A stretch of 35,939 nt of DNA from JAUWOY01 sp034431315 (GCA_034431315.1 DAOUDK010000101.1:1-35939), one strand, 5' to 3'; positions 7,802 to 14,728 are shown, numbered from the stretch's first letter. Program-made: numbers and translations. Notes: generated from the sequence alone by a model not told the origin.

Positions 7802-8560
7802 TTGTCTACCCACATCGCTGTCCGCGTCTCCTACCCGGAACGCGGGGACTACAACTGGTACGAGGCCCTGGCCACCTACGCCGAGGTGGGCTGTGTGGAG
7901 GTGGCCTTCTACCGGCCTGAGCTGTTCTTGCAAAGGGTGACGATGGAGAAGGTGCTAGCCCCTTTCTCTGTCCTGCCCCTGACCGCCACTTCGGTGCACA
8001 TGGCCCAGGCGAAGATCGCCGACTTCGGCGCCTTCCTTGCCGTATTGCGCAAGACCATCTCCATCGTCCAGGGGCTGGATTGCTCACTTATCGTTGTCCA
8101 CCCCACCAACGCCCGGCTCGAAGAGGTCGAGGGAAAGATCGCTGCGGCGGTGGACCCGCTGTTGGCCCAGGCCGGGGTGACGCTGTGCTGGGAGACGTTC
8201 GCTGGCCGACGACGGTTTCTGTCAGGCATCGAGGGCATCGCCGCCTTCTGCCGGGGACGGCAGCACCACGCAGCCTGCTACGACACGGCTCACCTGCACA
8301 AGCCCCAGGCAGAGGTGCTGGCCGACGTCGTGGACTACAGCGATTGTATCCGCTGCTTCCACTTGTCCAATCGGGGAGCAGAGGGGAGACAACAACACCT
8401 GCCGCTGCGCCACCCGGAGGGGGCTCTCGACTTTGAGGAAATCGTCGCCGCCATCGTGGAGAGTGGAATGGAGGGGCCGCTGACGCTGGAGTATTTGCCG
8501 CAATATCATCACCACCTGCTCGAGGATGCCCTGTGGGTGGATCAGATGCTCAGGAGGTGA
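7802..8560 (+). CDS. sugar phosphate isomerase/epimerase-like TIM barrel (AP endonuclease 2 superfamily)
   Basis: 252 residues from a TTG start that has GGAGGTGA just upstream; a GTG 6 bp earlier is in frame but would overlap that site. The sequence shows the TIM-barrel landmarks of the xylose isomerase-like family: IVVHPTN near 100, CWETF near 134, CYDTAHLH near 165, CFHLSNR near 192, a loop HLPLRHPEGALDFEEIV, and a closing TLEYLP near 236. The acidic and histidine residues in these strands are the typical divalent-metal ligands. The substrate cannot be told. It overlaps the ribosome binding site of the next gene and probably forms a two-gene operon with it. Confidence 0.8.
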   Translation: MSTHIAVRVSYPERGDYNWYEALATYAEVGCVEVAFYRPELFLQRVTMEKVLAPFSVLPLTATSVHMAQAKIADFGAFLAVLRKTISIVQGLDCSLIVVHPTNARLEEVEGKIAAAVDPLLAQAGVTLCWETFAGRRRFLSGIEGIAAFCRGRQHHAACYDTAHLHKPQAEVLADVVDYSDCIRCFHLSNRGAEGRQQHLPLRHPEGALDFEEIVAAIVESGMEGPLTLEYLPQYHHHLLEDALWVDQMLRR

Positions 8561-8564
8561 AGAC

Positions 8565-9194
8565 GTGCCCACTCTCTCTACCCCACCCGGCACCGCCCAA
8601 CTGGCGTTCACGCTGGAACTGACTGGCTGGGAGAGCTACCCGGTGGACGAACATGGGGAGTTCATGACCGGTCGACCGCCAGAGGAGCGCGCCGCCGCGC
8701 CCTTCCGCAAATACTCAGACGAGTGGATCAAGTACCGCGTGACCCTGGAGATGCTCGACCAAACCATCCTGGAAGACCATGGCACGCTGCACGCCGACTA
8801 CGACTGGACATGGCTGGTGGAAGGGCTAGAGAAGCTGGTGGCTGGCGAGGAAAACGAGTTGCGCTTCGAGCCGATGGAGCCGGACTTTCAGTTGCGCATT
8901 GAGCTGGCGCCAGAGCCCCAGTGGGAGCCGGTGGAGGGGGAAGAGGAGCCACCAGCCCCAGAGGGGCCACTGGACGACGACTTGTTCGACATCCATGCTG
9001 AGATTGACCTGGAACGGGCTGCTCGTCGCCGCGGCTACGGTGGTGAGGGGCCAGCCGCTCATCTGGTTCTGGAGCGGGCCGAACTGCACCGCTTCCTGGA
9101 AGAACTGCGGGCCGAACACGCCGCCCTTGGCCAACCACCAGAGGGAGTGGTGAGCAGATATAGCGCAACGGATAGGCAGCGAATAAGCGGATAG
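8565..9194 (+). CDS. WapI-like protein of unknown function
   Basis: 209 residues from GTG 8565, chosen because AGGAGGT ends 7 bp before it. The segment LAFTLELTGWESYP, then DEWIKYRVTLEM, then DYDWTWLVEGLEKLV, then LRFEPMEPDFQLRIE follows the beta/alpha pattern of short WapI/immunity-like proteins. That is a moderate, memory-based match. An acidic, Pro-rich linker follows and then a His/Arg-rich helical tail. The last 12 codons and the stop lie inside the 90-bp palindromic element B, so the native C-terminus was probably replaced. Five base pairs separate it from the upstream TIM-barrel gene. Confidence 0.5.
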   Translation: MPTLSTPPGTAQLAFTLELTGWESYPVDEHGEFMTGRPPEERAAAPFRKYSDEWIKYRVTLEMLDQTILEDHGTLHADYDWTWLVEGLEKLVAGEENELRFEPMEPDFQLRIELAPEPQWEPVEGEEEPPAPEGPLDDDLFDIHAEIDLERAARRRGYGGEGPAAHLVLERAELHRFLEELRAEHAALGQPPEGVVSRYSATDRQRISG

Positions 9195-9246
9195 CCAACT
9201 GCTGTCCTCATCCGCTTATCCGCTCTGCCGAAGGCCATCCGTTGCC
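9157..9246. repeat. 90-bp palindromic intergenic element, copy B
   Basis: Shares GATATAGCGCAACGGATAGG and the inner AGCGGAT / ATCCGCTTATCCGCT arms with copy A at 7701-7790. It contains the last codons and stop (9192-9194) of the preceding gene. The size and structure fit a non-autonomous REP/MITE-type element. Confidence 0.85.
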
Positions 9247-9389
9247 GAGAGAGAGCACGGGTGCGCAGAATGAACGGATCAGGCGGGGCCAAATCCGACC
9301 ATCCTGCCAATCCGCTGTTCTTACAGGGCAATGCAGTTGGCGATCAAGGTCATGCAGGCAGCGGGGGATGCGGTCAGATGGAAGCGAGG

Positions 9390-9749
9390 CTAGGGCAGGC
9401 GGTTGATGAGGGCTTTGAGGCGGGGGAGGTCCTTGAAATCGAAGATCAGGCCGAACTCGACGCTGCGACCGCGCAGCACCTTCCAGGCTGTCTGGAGACG
9501 ATACCGGAGCGACGAGTCGCCGGTAAACTCGGTCAGGTAGAAGGTGACACCGAACTCGTCCTGGGCCAGTTCTACCCAGGCCCAGAGCCGGGTGTGACCG
9601 CCGCCGCAGGCGCAAAGGAAACGCTCGTCAAAGGATTGACTGGCGTTGTAGACCTCTTCGTCCAGAAGGGTGCGCAGGTCAGGCAGGTCGGCCTGGCGGC
9701 GTTCCTCTTCCAGGGCTTTCAGTGCTTGGACGATTTCTTGACGGTTCAT
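9390..9749 (-). CDS. hypothetical protein, second gene of a TA-like bicistron
   Basis: 119 residues. The start MNRQEIVQALKALEEERR follows AGGAG at 7 bp. The longer upstream extension of this frame is not needed. An N-terminal amphipathic helix (1-30) is followed by a mixed beta/alpha region with FLCACGGG, LWAWVELAQDEFGVTFYL, then SLRYRLQTAWKVLRG and a closing helix LPRLKALI. I do not recognise the family. It overlaps the 3' end of the upstream small gene by 71 bp in another frame. Overlap, small size and tight coupling are usual for toxin-antitoxin pairs, but that role is inference. Confidence 0.6.
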   Translation of the reverse strand: MNRQEIVQALKALEEERRQADLPDLRTLLDEEVYNASQSFDERFLCACGGGHTRLWAWVELAQDEFGVTFYLTEFTGDSSLRYRLQTAWKVLRGRSVEFGLIFDFKDLPRLKALINRLP

Positions 9750-9996
9750 GACAGGTCTCCTGGTCACTTTGCTGCTGCGACAAGTTTTCCAGAGCCGCTT
9801 CGCGCTTGAGCTTGAGCTTGTAGTGACCGGCCCACTCAGAGAAATCTTCGCGATGCTGTCCATCGTCTAACTTGCCCTGGGAATAGAGTTTGTAGAAGTC
9901 GGCTGAGCTGATCCAGTAACGACGCTCGAACTTGCGGAGTCCTCGCTCGGCCACCTGTAGGTCGTCCAGGATATCACTAAGGGTAATAGTCGCCAT
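9679..9996 (-). CDS. small antitoxin-like protein, first gene of a TA-like bicistron
   Basis: 105 residues from ATG 9996, which has GAGGTGA at a good distance. An in-frame ATG at 10029 is rejected because it overlaps the promoter -10 box. The core (LRKFERRYWISSADFYKLY, then GKLDDGQHREDFSEWAGHYKL) has the pattern of short FE.RYG.SS..FY..G...D...EWA proteins that often precede small toxin-like genes. The last 25 residues are Pro/Arg/Ser-rich and overlap the next gene. No DNA-binding motif is obvious. Function is unknown. Confidence 0.6.
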   Translation of the reverse strand: MATITLSDILDDLQVAERGLRKFERRYWISSADFYKLYSQGKLDDGQHREDFSEWAGHYKLKLKREAALENLSQQQSDQETCHEPSRNRPSTESPGRGTPPGRPA

Positions 9997-10030
9997 TTCA
10001 CTCACCTCGTCGGTTGGCTTGTCTGCCATA

Positions 10031-10059
10031 ATTATACTCGAAAAAAGGAATAGAGACAA
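10031..10059 (-). promoter_or_regulatory. promoter of the TA-like operon
   Basis: Reading the minus strand, TTGTCT (10059-10054), 17 bp, then TATAAT (10036-10031). Transcription would start near 10024, leaving a short leader before the ATG at 9996. Confidence 0.65.
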
Positions 10060-10100
10060 ATGACAATGGTTCGATCCGCTTTCAGGTGGTCTCCCTGCGA

Positions 10101-10226
10101 GTGTTGCCGGATGGATGTTCGGCCGATATGACAACGAATTCAAGGGATTTACCGAATTCACGACGACAAATTCGGTGAATCCTCGAAATTCGATGTCATA
10201 TTTTGGCACGGTCAGGCCAGCAACAC
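10101..10226. repeat. long imperfect palindrome upstream of cas6
   Basis: The 32-nt arms 10127-10158 and 10169-10200 are inverted copies with a few mismatches (TATGACAACGAATT against AATTCGATGTCATA). The flanks GTGTTGCCGG (10101) and CCAGCAACAC (10217) extend the pairing. It separates the TA-like operon from the cas operon and would fold into a strong hairpin in the cas6 leader. It is probably a MITE-like element or an insulator. Confidence 0.75.
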
Positions 10227-10249
10227 CTAAGGGGGGAACTACCCGCTTT

Positions 10250-10264
10250 CAGGATACTCAAAAG
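10250..10264 (+). repeat. repeat-handle-like sequence in the cas6 leader
   Basis: CAGGATACTCAAAAG closely matches the 3' end of the array repeat (CAGGATACTGAAAG), with one substitution and one extra A. It lies 10 bp before the cas6 ATG, and its AAAG forms part of the ribosome binding site AAAGGAG. Confidence 0.5.
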
Positions 10265-10274
10265 GAGTTAAACT

Positions 10275-11291
10275 ATGGACAACTTCACCGCCCACCAACT
10301 GCACTTCACCTATGAGGTGCAGACGACCATCCTGCTTAACGAGCACCAGGGCTCGGCTATTCGCGGCGCGCTGTTCTATGCCTTGCGAAATCAGTTCTGC
10401 TTCAACAAAAAGGTGAAGGACTGCGGAGAGTGCGCGCTCTGGGCCACTTGCCCCATTTGCTTCCTGGTGGCGACTCGCAACCCGGAGGGCAAACGTGGAG
10501 TGGATGTGCCACGACCGTACGTCATCGAGCCGCCCCTGGACGGCAAAACCCGCTACCAGCCCGGAGAGACCCTGGTGTTCGGCTTGACCATGTTCGCTCA
10601 GGCACTCAGCTTCTTCCCCTACGTGGTGCTGGGCAGTCAATCGCTGGAACGAGGGGGGCTGGGCAAGAAACTGCGGCGAGAGGACGGCCGCTGGCGGCGG
10701 GGCACTTTCACCATTCGAGAGATCGGCGCCCTGAATCGGCTGAGCGGGGAGCGACAGCCTGTGCTGCGTCAGGGAGACACGATGGTCTCGGTGCCCGAGC
10801 TGCCTGTCACCAACGAGCAGGTGTTGGCGCGGGCGGCACAGTTGCCCAGGGATCGCATCACCCTGGTTTTCAAGACGCCCACGCGCATCATTGAGCAGGG
10901 CAAACTCCAGCATCGCCCAACCTTCCGCCCGCTGATCCAACGGCTGCACCAGCGACTGCGCGACCTGACCCGTGAGTTCACCGACACCCCCTGTTACAAC
11001 CCATTCGATCCGATACAGGATACTGAAAGCTGGGAGCTCGACTTCCGCCAGGTGATGGCCCAGGCCGAGGGGGTGCAGGTGGTGAAGGATCAAACCCACT
11101 GGGTGGAGCTGGACAGTTTCTCCACGCGGCGAAGCGCCAGCACGCCCATGGGTGGCTTCGTGGGCCAGGTGACTTTTGAGGGAGATCTGGAGCCGTTTCT
11201 CCCCTGGCTGGTGTGGGGGGAGATCGTGCACGTGGGGAAGGATGCGGTCAAGGGGAATGGGTGGTATGAGATAGCGAGCAGGAGAGAGTGA
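10275..11291 (+). CDS. cas6: CRISPR pre-crRNA processing endoribonuclease Cas6 (RAMP fold), carrying an in-frame repeat copy
   Basis: 338 residues; ATG preceded by AAAGGAG. Cas6 cuts the array transcript within each repeat and leaves an 8-nt handle. The C-terminal half shows the Cas6 signature: FSTRRSASTPMGGFVGQVTFEGDLEPFLPWL and the glycine-rich GKDAVKGNGWYEI. The N-terminal half has a Cys cluster, CGECALWATCPIC (about 53-65), possibly metal-binding. A transposed catalytic His cannot be assigned by eye. Codons 240-252 (CYNPFDPIQDTES) are an in-frame copy of the array repeat between the helix HQRLRDLTREFTDTP and the expected next segment ELDFRQVMAQAEGV, so it looks like a loop insertion. The stop TGA overlaps the cas1 ATG, which makes it the first gene of cas6-cas1-cas2-cas4. 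Confidence 0.82.
   Translation: MDNFTAHQLHFTYEVQTTILLNEHQGSAIRGALFYALRNQFCFNKKVKDCGECALWATCPICFLVATRNPEGKRGVDVPRPYVIEPPLDGKTRYQPGETLVFGLTMFAQALSFFPYVVLGSQSLERGGLGKKLRREDGRWRRGTFTIREIGALNRLSGERQPVLRQGDTMVSVPELPVTNEQVLARAAQLPRDRITLVFKTPTRIIEQGKLQHRPTFRPLIQRLHQRLRDLTREFTDTPCYNPFDPIQDTESWELDFRQVMAQAEGVQVVKDQTHWVELDSFSTRRSASTPMGGFVGQVTFEGDLEPFLPWLVWGEIVHVGKDAVKGNGWYEIASRRE
10993..11029 (+). repeat. CRISPR repeat copy embedded in the cas6 coding sequence
   Basis: 37 nt, starting GTTACAACCCA and ending GGATACTGAAAG. It differs from array repeats 12-15 at 3 of 37 positions (12, 13 and 22). The putative stem ATCC (11008-11011) / GGAT (11018-11021) and the 8-nt handle ACTGAAAG (11022-11029) are unchanged; one change lies in the loop and two lie upstream. 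It shares the C variant at position 8 with the trailer-end repeats. Confidence 0.95.
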
Positions 11292-12334
11292 TGCCCATCA
11301 TCCAAAATCTGATCGTGGACAAGTACGGGGCCTTCGTTGGCAAGCACAGCCAGCGGCTGCAGGTGATGCGCAGCGGCGACGGGACGCCATCGGAGCGGCT
11401 GGTGCAGGAAGCGCCGCTGCTCCACCTGGAAAGCGTGCTCATCAGTGGCCGAGGCATTGGCATCTCCGCCGACGCCATCGAAGCCTGCACCAAAGAGGGT
11501 ATCCCCATCCACTTCGTGGATCATCGGGGGCGGCCCTACGCCGCGATCTACTCGGCCGGGCTGACGGGCACTGTTCTGACGCGGCGGGCGCAACTGGAAG
11601 CCTACCACGACGAGCGCGGCCTGACTTTGGCCGTGGCCTTCGCCAGGGGCAAGGTCACTAACCAGGCTGGCTTCCTGCGCTACACCGCCAAATATCGCCA
11701 GAAAACCGATCCGGAGCTGTACGAGGAACTGCACCTGTACATCGGCGAGGTACAGGATCACCTGGAGGAACTACGACGCTTGGAAAGTGATACGGTCGAA
11801 GAGGTACGCTACCAAATCCTCTCGGCCGAGGGGCGGGCGGCGAAGAAGTACTGGAGTGCGCTCAAGCAGATCATCCCCGAGCGGTACGGTTGGCCGGGAC
11901 GGAAGACGCGAGGAGCGCAGGATCCGATCAACGCGGCGCTGAACTACGGGTACGGCATCCTCTACGGCCAGATCGAGCGGGCGCTGGTCCTGGCCGGGCT
12001 CGATCCGTACGCGGGATTCATCCACACCGACCGGCCGGGCAAGCCCAGCCTGGTGTTCGATCTGATCGAGGAGTTCCGACAGGTCGTCGTGGATCGAACC
12101 ATCGTGGGGATGGCGAACAAGAAGACGTCGCTGGAATTGGATGAGAAGGGGCGGCTGGTGAAGAAGAGTCGGCGGGCTATCGCGGAGAAGGTGCTGGCGC
12201 GGCTGGAGGCGGCGGAGCGATACGAGCAGAAGCGACAGTCCTTGCGCATCATTATCCAGAGTCAGGCGCGACACATCGCTACCTTCGTGCGCGGTGATCG
12301 TGAGACCTACGAGCCCTTCGTCGCTCGCTGGTAA
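11291..12334 (+). CDS. cas1: CRISPR-associated endonuclease/integrase Cas1
   Basis: 347 residues, standard length. Cas1 forms a heterohexamer with Cas2 and integrates new spacers at the leader end. The N-terminal beta domain has LIVDKYGAFVGKHSQRLQV and LLHLESVLISGRGIGIS. The helical catalytic domain has the conserved Glu in SAEGRAAKKYW (about 178), the His in GFIHTDRPGKPSLVFDLIEEFR (about 243), and the following acidic residues. All metal ligands appear present. The start codon lies within the cas6 stop (TGATG), so the genes are coupled; a GTG 3 bp upstream is an alternative. The form resembles Cas1 of type I-D/I-B/III modules rather than I-E. Confidence 0.96.
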   Translation: MPIIQNLIVDKYGAFVGKHSQRLQVMRSGDGTPSERLVQEAPLLHLESVLISGRGIGISADAIEACTKEGIPIHFVDHRGRPYAAIYSAGLTGTVLTRRAQLEAYHDERGLTLAVAFARGKVTNQAGFLRYTAKYRQKTDPELYEELHLYIGEVQDHLEELRRLESDTVEEVRYQILSAEGRAAKKYWSALKQIIPERYGWPGRKTRGAQDPINAALNYGYGILYGQIERALVLAGLDPYAGFIHTDRPGKPSLVFDLIEEFRQVVVDRTIVGMANKKTSLELDEKGRLVKKSRRAIAEKVLARLEAAERYEQKRQSLRIIIQSQARHIATFVRGDRETYEPFVARW

Positions 12335-12348
12335 CTGGCTAACTCACG

Positions 12349-12606
12349 ATGAAGTGCTTACTGGTATACGACATCTCGAATGACCGCACGCGGACGAAGA
12401 TTGCCGACTTCTGCCTGGACTACGGGCTGGATCGTATTCAGTATTCGGCCTTCGTCGGTGATCTGACGCGCACCCATCGGGAGGAGCTGATGCTTAAGAT
12501 CGGCGACCGATTGGGCGATCGGTCCGGCAAAGTGCAGCTCTTCGCCATCTGCAAGACAGATTGGCGGCAGCGGCTGGAGATCATCCAAGATGAAAATGGG
12601 GAATGA
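12349..12606 (+). CDS. cas2: CRISPR-associated protein Cas2
   Basis: 85 residues, the usual Cas2 size. The ferredoxin-like fold opens with LLVYDISNDRTRTKIADFC, which holds the conserved Asp of strand 1 and the RTK motif. RIQYSAFVGDLTRTHREEL is the second landmark. It pairs with Cas1 in spacer acquisition. The gene starts 15 bp after cas1 with only a weak ribosome binding site, and its 3' end overlaps cas4 by 17 bp in another frame. Confidence 0.95.
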   Translation: MKCLLVYDISNDRTRTKIADFCLDYGLDRIQYSAFVGDLTRTHREELMLKIGDRLGDRSGKVQLFAICKTDWRQRLEIIQDENGE

Positions 12607-13201
12607 GGCCAAGGATCGCCTGATTTTCACCGTGACCGACCTGAAGCAATACACCTATTGCCCGCGGATCGTCTACTACACCTACTGCCTGCCGCTCATC
12701 CGTCCGACCACGTACAAAATGGAAGCTGGGATCGCCGCGCACGAAAAGGCGGGGAAAGGAGAGCGGCGGCGCACGTTGGCTGCCTACGGGTTGAAGAAAG
12801 GCGAGCGGCGCTTTGACGTCTGGCTGGAATCGTCTATACTTGGCCTGCGGGGGCGGGTGGACATGGTAATCGAGGTAGGAGATGGAGAAGGGCGAGAGTT
12901 GATCCCGGTGGAGTACAAGCAGACCCGGCGGCGCATCGGACGCCACGTCAAACGACAGTTGGCGGCGTACGGGATGATGTTGGGGGAGACGTGGGGAGGG
13001 GTGGTCCGACGAGGCTTCGTCTACTCCCTGGTGACGAGGAAAGCAGAGGAGGTAGCGCTAACGGAGCGGTTGCGTGGGGAAGTGCAGGAGATAGTGGCAG
13101 CGATGCGGAAGATGGTAGAGCGGGAAGCCATGCCCGGCCCTCCCCGGTCGCGCCGGTCGTGTGTCAACTGTGAGTTTCGTCGTTTCTGCAACGACGTTTA
13201 G
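12590..13201 (+). CDS. cas4: CRISPR-associated exonuclease Cas4
   Basis: 203 residues. Cas4 is a RecB-like nuclease that trims prespacers and selects PAMs. The iron-sulfur cysteine is seen in YTYCPRIVYY near the N-terminus, and the C-terminal triad in CVNCEFRRFC. Nuclease motifs follow in order: the Asp in GLRGRVDMVIE (about 85), E-x-K in PVEYK (about 105), and QLAAYGMML (about 123). All are intact. It overlaps the cas2 3' end. Its stop lies 184 bp before the first array repeat. The gene order cas1-cas2-cas4 with no effector genes means that the module supplies adaptation and processing only. Confidence 0.94.
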   Translation: MKMGNEAKDRLIFTVTDLKQYTYCPRIVYYTYCLPLIRPTTYKMEAGIAAHEKAGKGERRRTLAAYGLKKGERRFDVWLESSILGLRGRVDMVIEVGDGEGRELIPVEYKQTRRRIGRHVKRQLAAYGMMLGETWGGVVRRGFVYSLVTRKAEEVALTERLRGEVQEIVAAMRKMVEREAMPGPPRSRRSCVNCEFRRFCNDV

Positions 13202-13385
13202 TCTCCCTGGGCGTTGAGTCGCAAATCGGGCCGTTGGGAGAGCAAAAAGACATTTGCGACCCAGCACATGATAGCGGGCTCAAGCGAAGCGGGAAGGAGG
13301 TAAGATGGAAGCCATAGGAAGCTCTCTAATCGTGTTTGTCGGCCCATCAGGGCATCTGAGGCAGATTCACCGCACCAAGCGGGGG
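13202..13385 (+). promoter_or_regulatory. CRISPR leader
   Basis: 184 bp between cas4 and the first repeat. It contains a perfect 9-bp inverted repeat, GTCGCAAAT (13218-13226) and ATTTGCGAC (13252-13260), around a tract with AAAAAG. No clear sigma70 boxes are seen. The polarity is supported by the repeat variants collected at the opposite end of the array and by the cas genes lying upstream. Confidence 0.65.
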
Positions 13386-13442
13386 GTTACAATCCAGACG
13401 ATCCGACACAGGATACTGAAAGCAGGCTGGCGTCAAATGTAG
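13305..13442 (+). CDS. short ORF in the CRISPR leader running into the first repeat
   Basis: The ATG has a near-consensus ribosome binding site (GGAAGGAGGTAAG) at good spacing. The frame starts MEAIGSSLIVFVGPSGHLRQ, passes through all of repeat 1 (13386-13422) and stops in spacer 1, giving 45 residues. It may be the remnant of a gene into which the array was built, or a translated leader that keeps ribosomes on the transcript. Nothing in it is recognisable, and the spacer-derived end would change at every acquisition. Confidence 0.3.
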   Translation: MEAIGSSLIVFVGPSGHLRQIHRTKRGVTIQTIRHRILKAGWRQM

Positions 13443-14454
13443 CCTCTACCTTCTGCGGGTTACAATCCAGACGATCCGACACAGGATACTGAAAGATTGA
13501 CGCCTCGCGATGTCCCCAATCATGGCCGTGAGGTTACAATCCAGACGATCCGACACAGGATACTGAAAGCTTACCAGGTACTCGGCAAGGATGGACACCC
13601 AAAGTAGTTACAATCCAGACGATCCGACACAGGATACTGAAAGCTACACGCTGGAAGAGGAAGGCGTCGAATTCGACGAGGTTACAATCCAGACGATCCG
13701 ACACAGGATACTGAAAGTCGAAGGTAATAGTCTCCCCGCTCACGCCCTCGACTGTTACAATCCAGACGATCCGACACAGGATACTGAAAGATAAGAACCT
13801 ACTACGTCGTGGCGCACATTGCAACGTGTTACAATCCAGACGATCCGACACAGGATACTGAAAGTATAGTTCAATGGAAGATGTCAATTCAGCGGTCAAG
13901 GGTTACAATCCAGACGATCCGACACAGGATACTGAAAGGCTGGACATCCAAGTCGGCTTCCCCCACCACCAGTAATGTTACAATCCAGACGATCCGACAC
14001 AGGATACTGAAAGCCAGCAGGTCGTTATCACCGTCAGCCGTTCCGCCTGGTTACAATCCAGACGATCCGACACAGGATACTGAAAGTCGGTGTATTCCCA
14101 GGCGTCCCTCGCCGCCTTGTCTGCGTTACAATCCAGACGATCCGACACAGGATACTGAAAGTGGAGACGAACAAGAGCGACGGGATCGACTTCAGGGCGT
14201 TACAACCCAGACGATCCGACACAGGATACTGAAAGCAGGTGTGTGAGGTGGTGGGTGCTTATGCCACGGTGTTACAACCCAGACGATCCGACACAGGATA
14301 CTGAAAGCTGACATCTATGATTATATGGAATTTGGGAGAATTGTGTTACAACCCAGACGATCCGACACAGGATACTGAAAGGGGAGATCGCCATCACGAC
14401 CCGAACCCGAGCACGCAGTTACAACCCAGACGATCCGACACAGGATACTGAAAG
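13386..14454 (+). CRISPR. CRISPR array, 15 repeats of 37 nt and 14 spacers
   Basis: The repeat begins GTTACAATCCAGACGATCCG and ends ACACAGGATACTGAAAG. Repeats start at 13386, 13459, 13533, 13607, 13681, 13754, 13828, 13902, 13977, 14050, 14125, 14199, 14271, 14345 and 14418. Spacers are 35-38 nt. Repeats 12-15 carry C instead of T at position 8, marking the older trailer end, so the leader is at 13.2-13.4 kb and the transcript runs on the plus strand. A small stem ATCC/GGAT precedes an 8-nt handle ACTGAAAG. The ending resembles I-B/I-D/III repeats, but the type cannot be fixed without effector genes. All spacers differ, and I saw no match to them elsewhere in the window. Confidence 0.99.
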
Positions 14455-14491
14455 CGGTAATGCCGGCGATGGCCGCACTGTCATGCCAGGC

Positions 14492-14520
14492 ATTTTCCCC
14501 ACACCCGTGGGGGTGAACCG
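14492..14520 (+). CRISPR. solitary 29-nt type I-E-like repeat (copy 2) after the array
   Basis: ATTTTCCCCACACCCGTGGG with the ending GGTGAACCG. It follows the last 37-nt repeat after a 37-nt spacer-sized gap (14455-14491). The CCCCAC/GTGGGG palindrome and GTGAACCG ending are typical of I-E repeats. It is the same as copy 1 except for one base. Confidence 0.55.
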
Positions 14521-14523
14521 CAA

Positions 14524-14554
14524 AGGGCCAGCGTAAGTCTGCTGGCCCTCTTTT
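14524..14554 (+). terminator. intrinsic terminator after the CRISPR array
   Basis: The stem AGGGCCAGC (14524-14532) / GCTGGCCCT (14541-14549) is followed by CTTTTG. It probably ends the array transcript. Confidence 0.85.
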
Positions 14555-14655
14555 GTTGTTCAGGACGTTGGCCTTCCCCCGACTGTTCTACCCCCAAGTT
14601 GGAGTCAAGTTTAGTAGCGCTTAACGTGATTACTCAGACATATCCGGAGAACGCG

Positions 14656-14728
14656 GGAACACGGAAGCATGGAGGACATGGAAGCACGGAAGTTCCGCGA
14701 CTCCGTACCTTCCGTGATTCCGTGTTCC
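14656..14728. repeat. palindromic intergenic element
   Basis: GGAACACGGAA (14656-14666) and TTCCGTGTTCC (14718-14728) are perfect inverted copies, with inner CACGGAAG / CTTCCGTG arms. It is followed by GATTGCTTCGC...CTCGCAATGAC (to about 14772), a word seen in dispersed repeats of many genomes. The block is inserted between two parts of the promoter module that are contiguous at 7.15 and 23.04 kb. Confidence 0.7.

Noticed and set aside
9261..9809. 182-residue plus-strand frame
   Set aside because: It runs opposite the two minus-strand TA-like genes, which have a promoter and ribosome binding sites; this frame has neither.
10239..11231. 330-residue frame opposite cas6
   Set aside because: It is the complement of the Cas6 codons with no start signal.
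13534..14246. open frames of 67-145 residues within the CRISPR array, on both strands
   Set aside because: They are translations of the repeat units (CYNPDDPTQDTES and the like), not genes.
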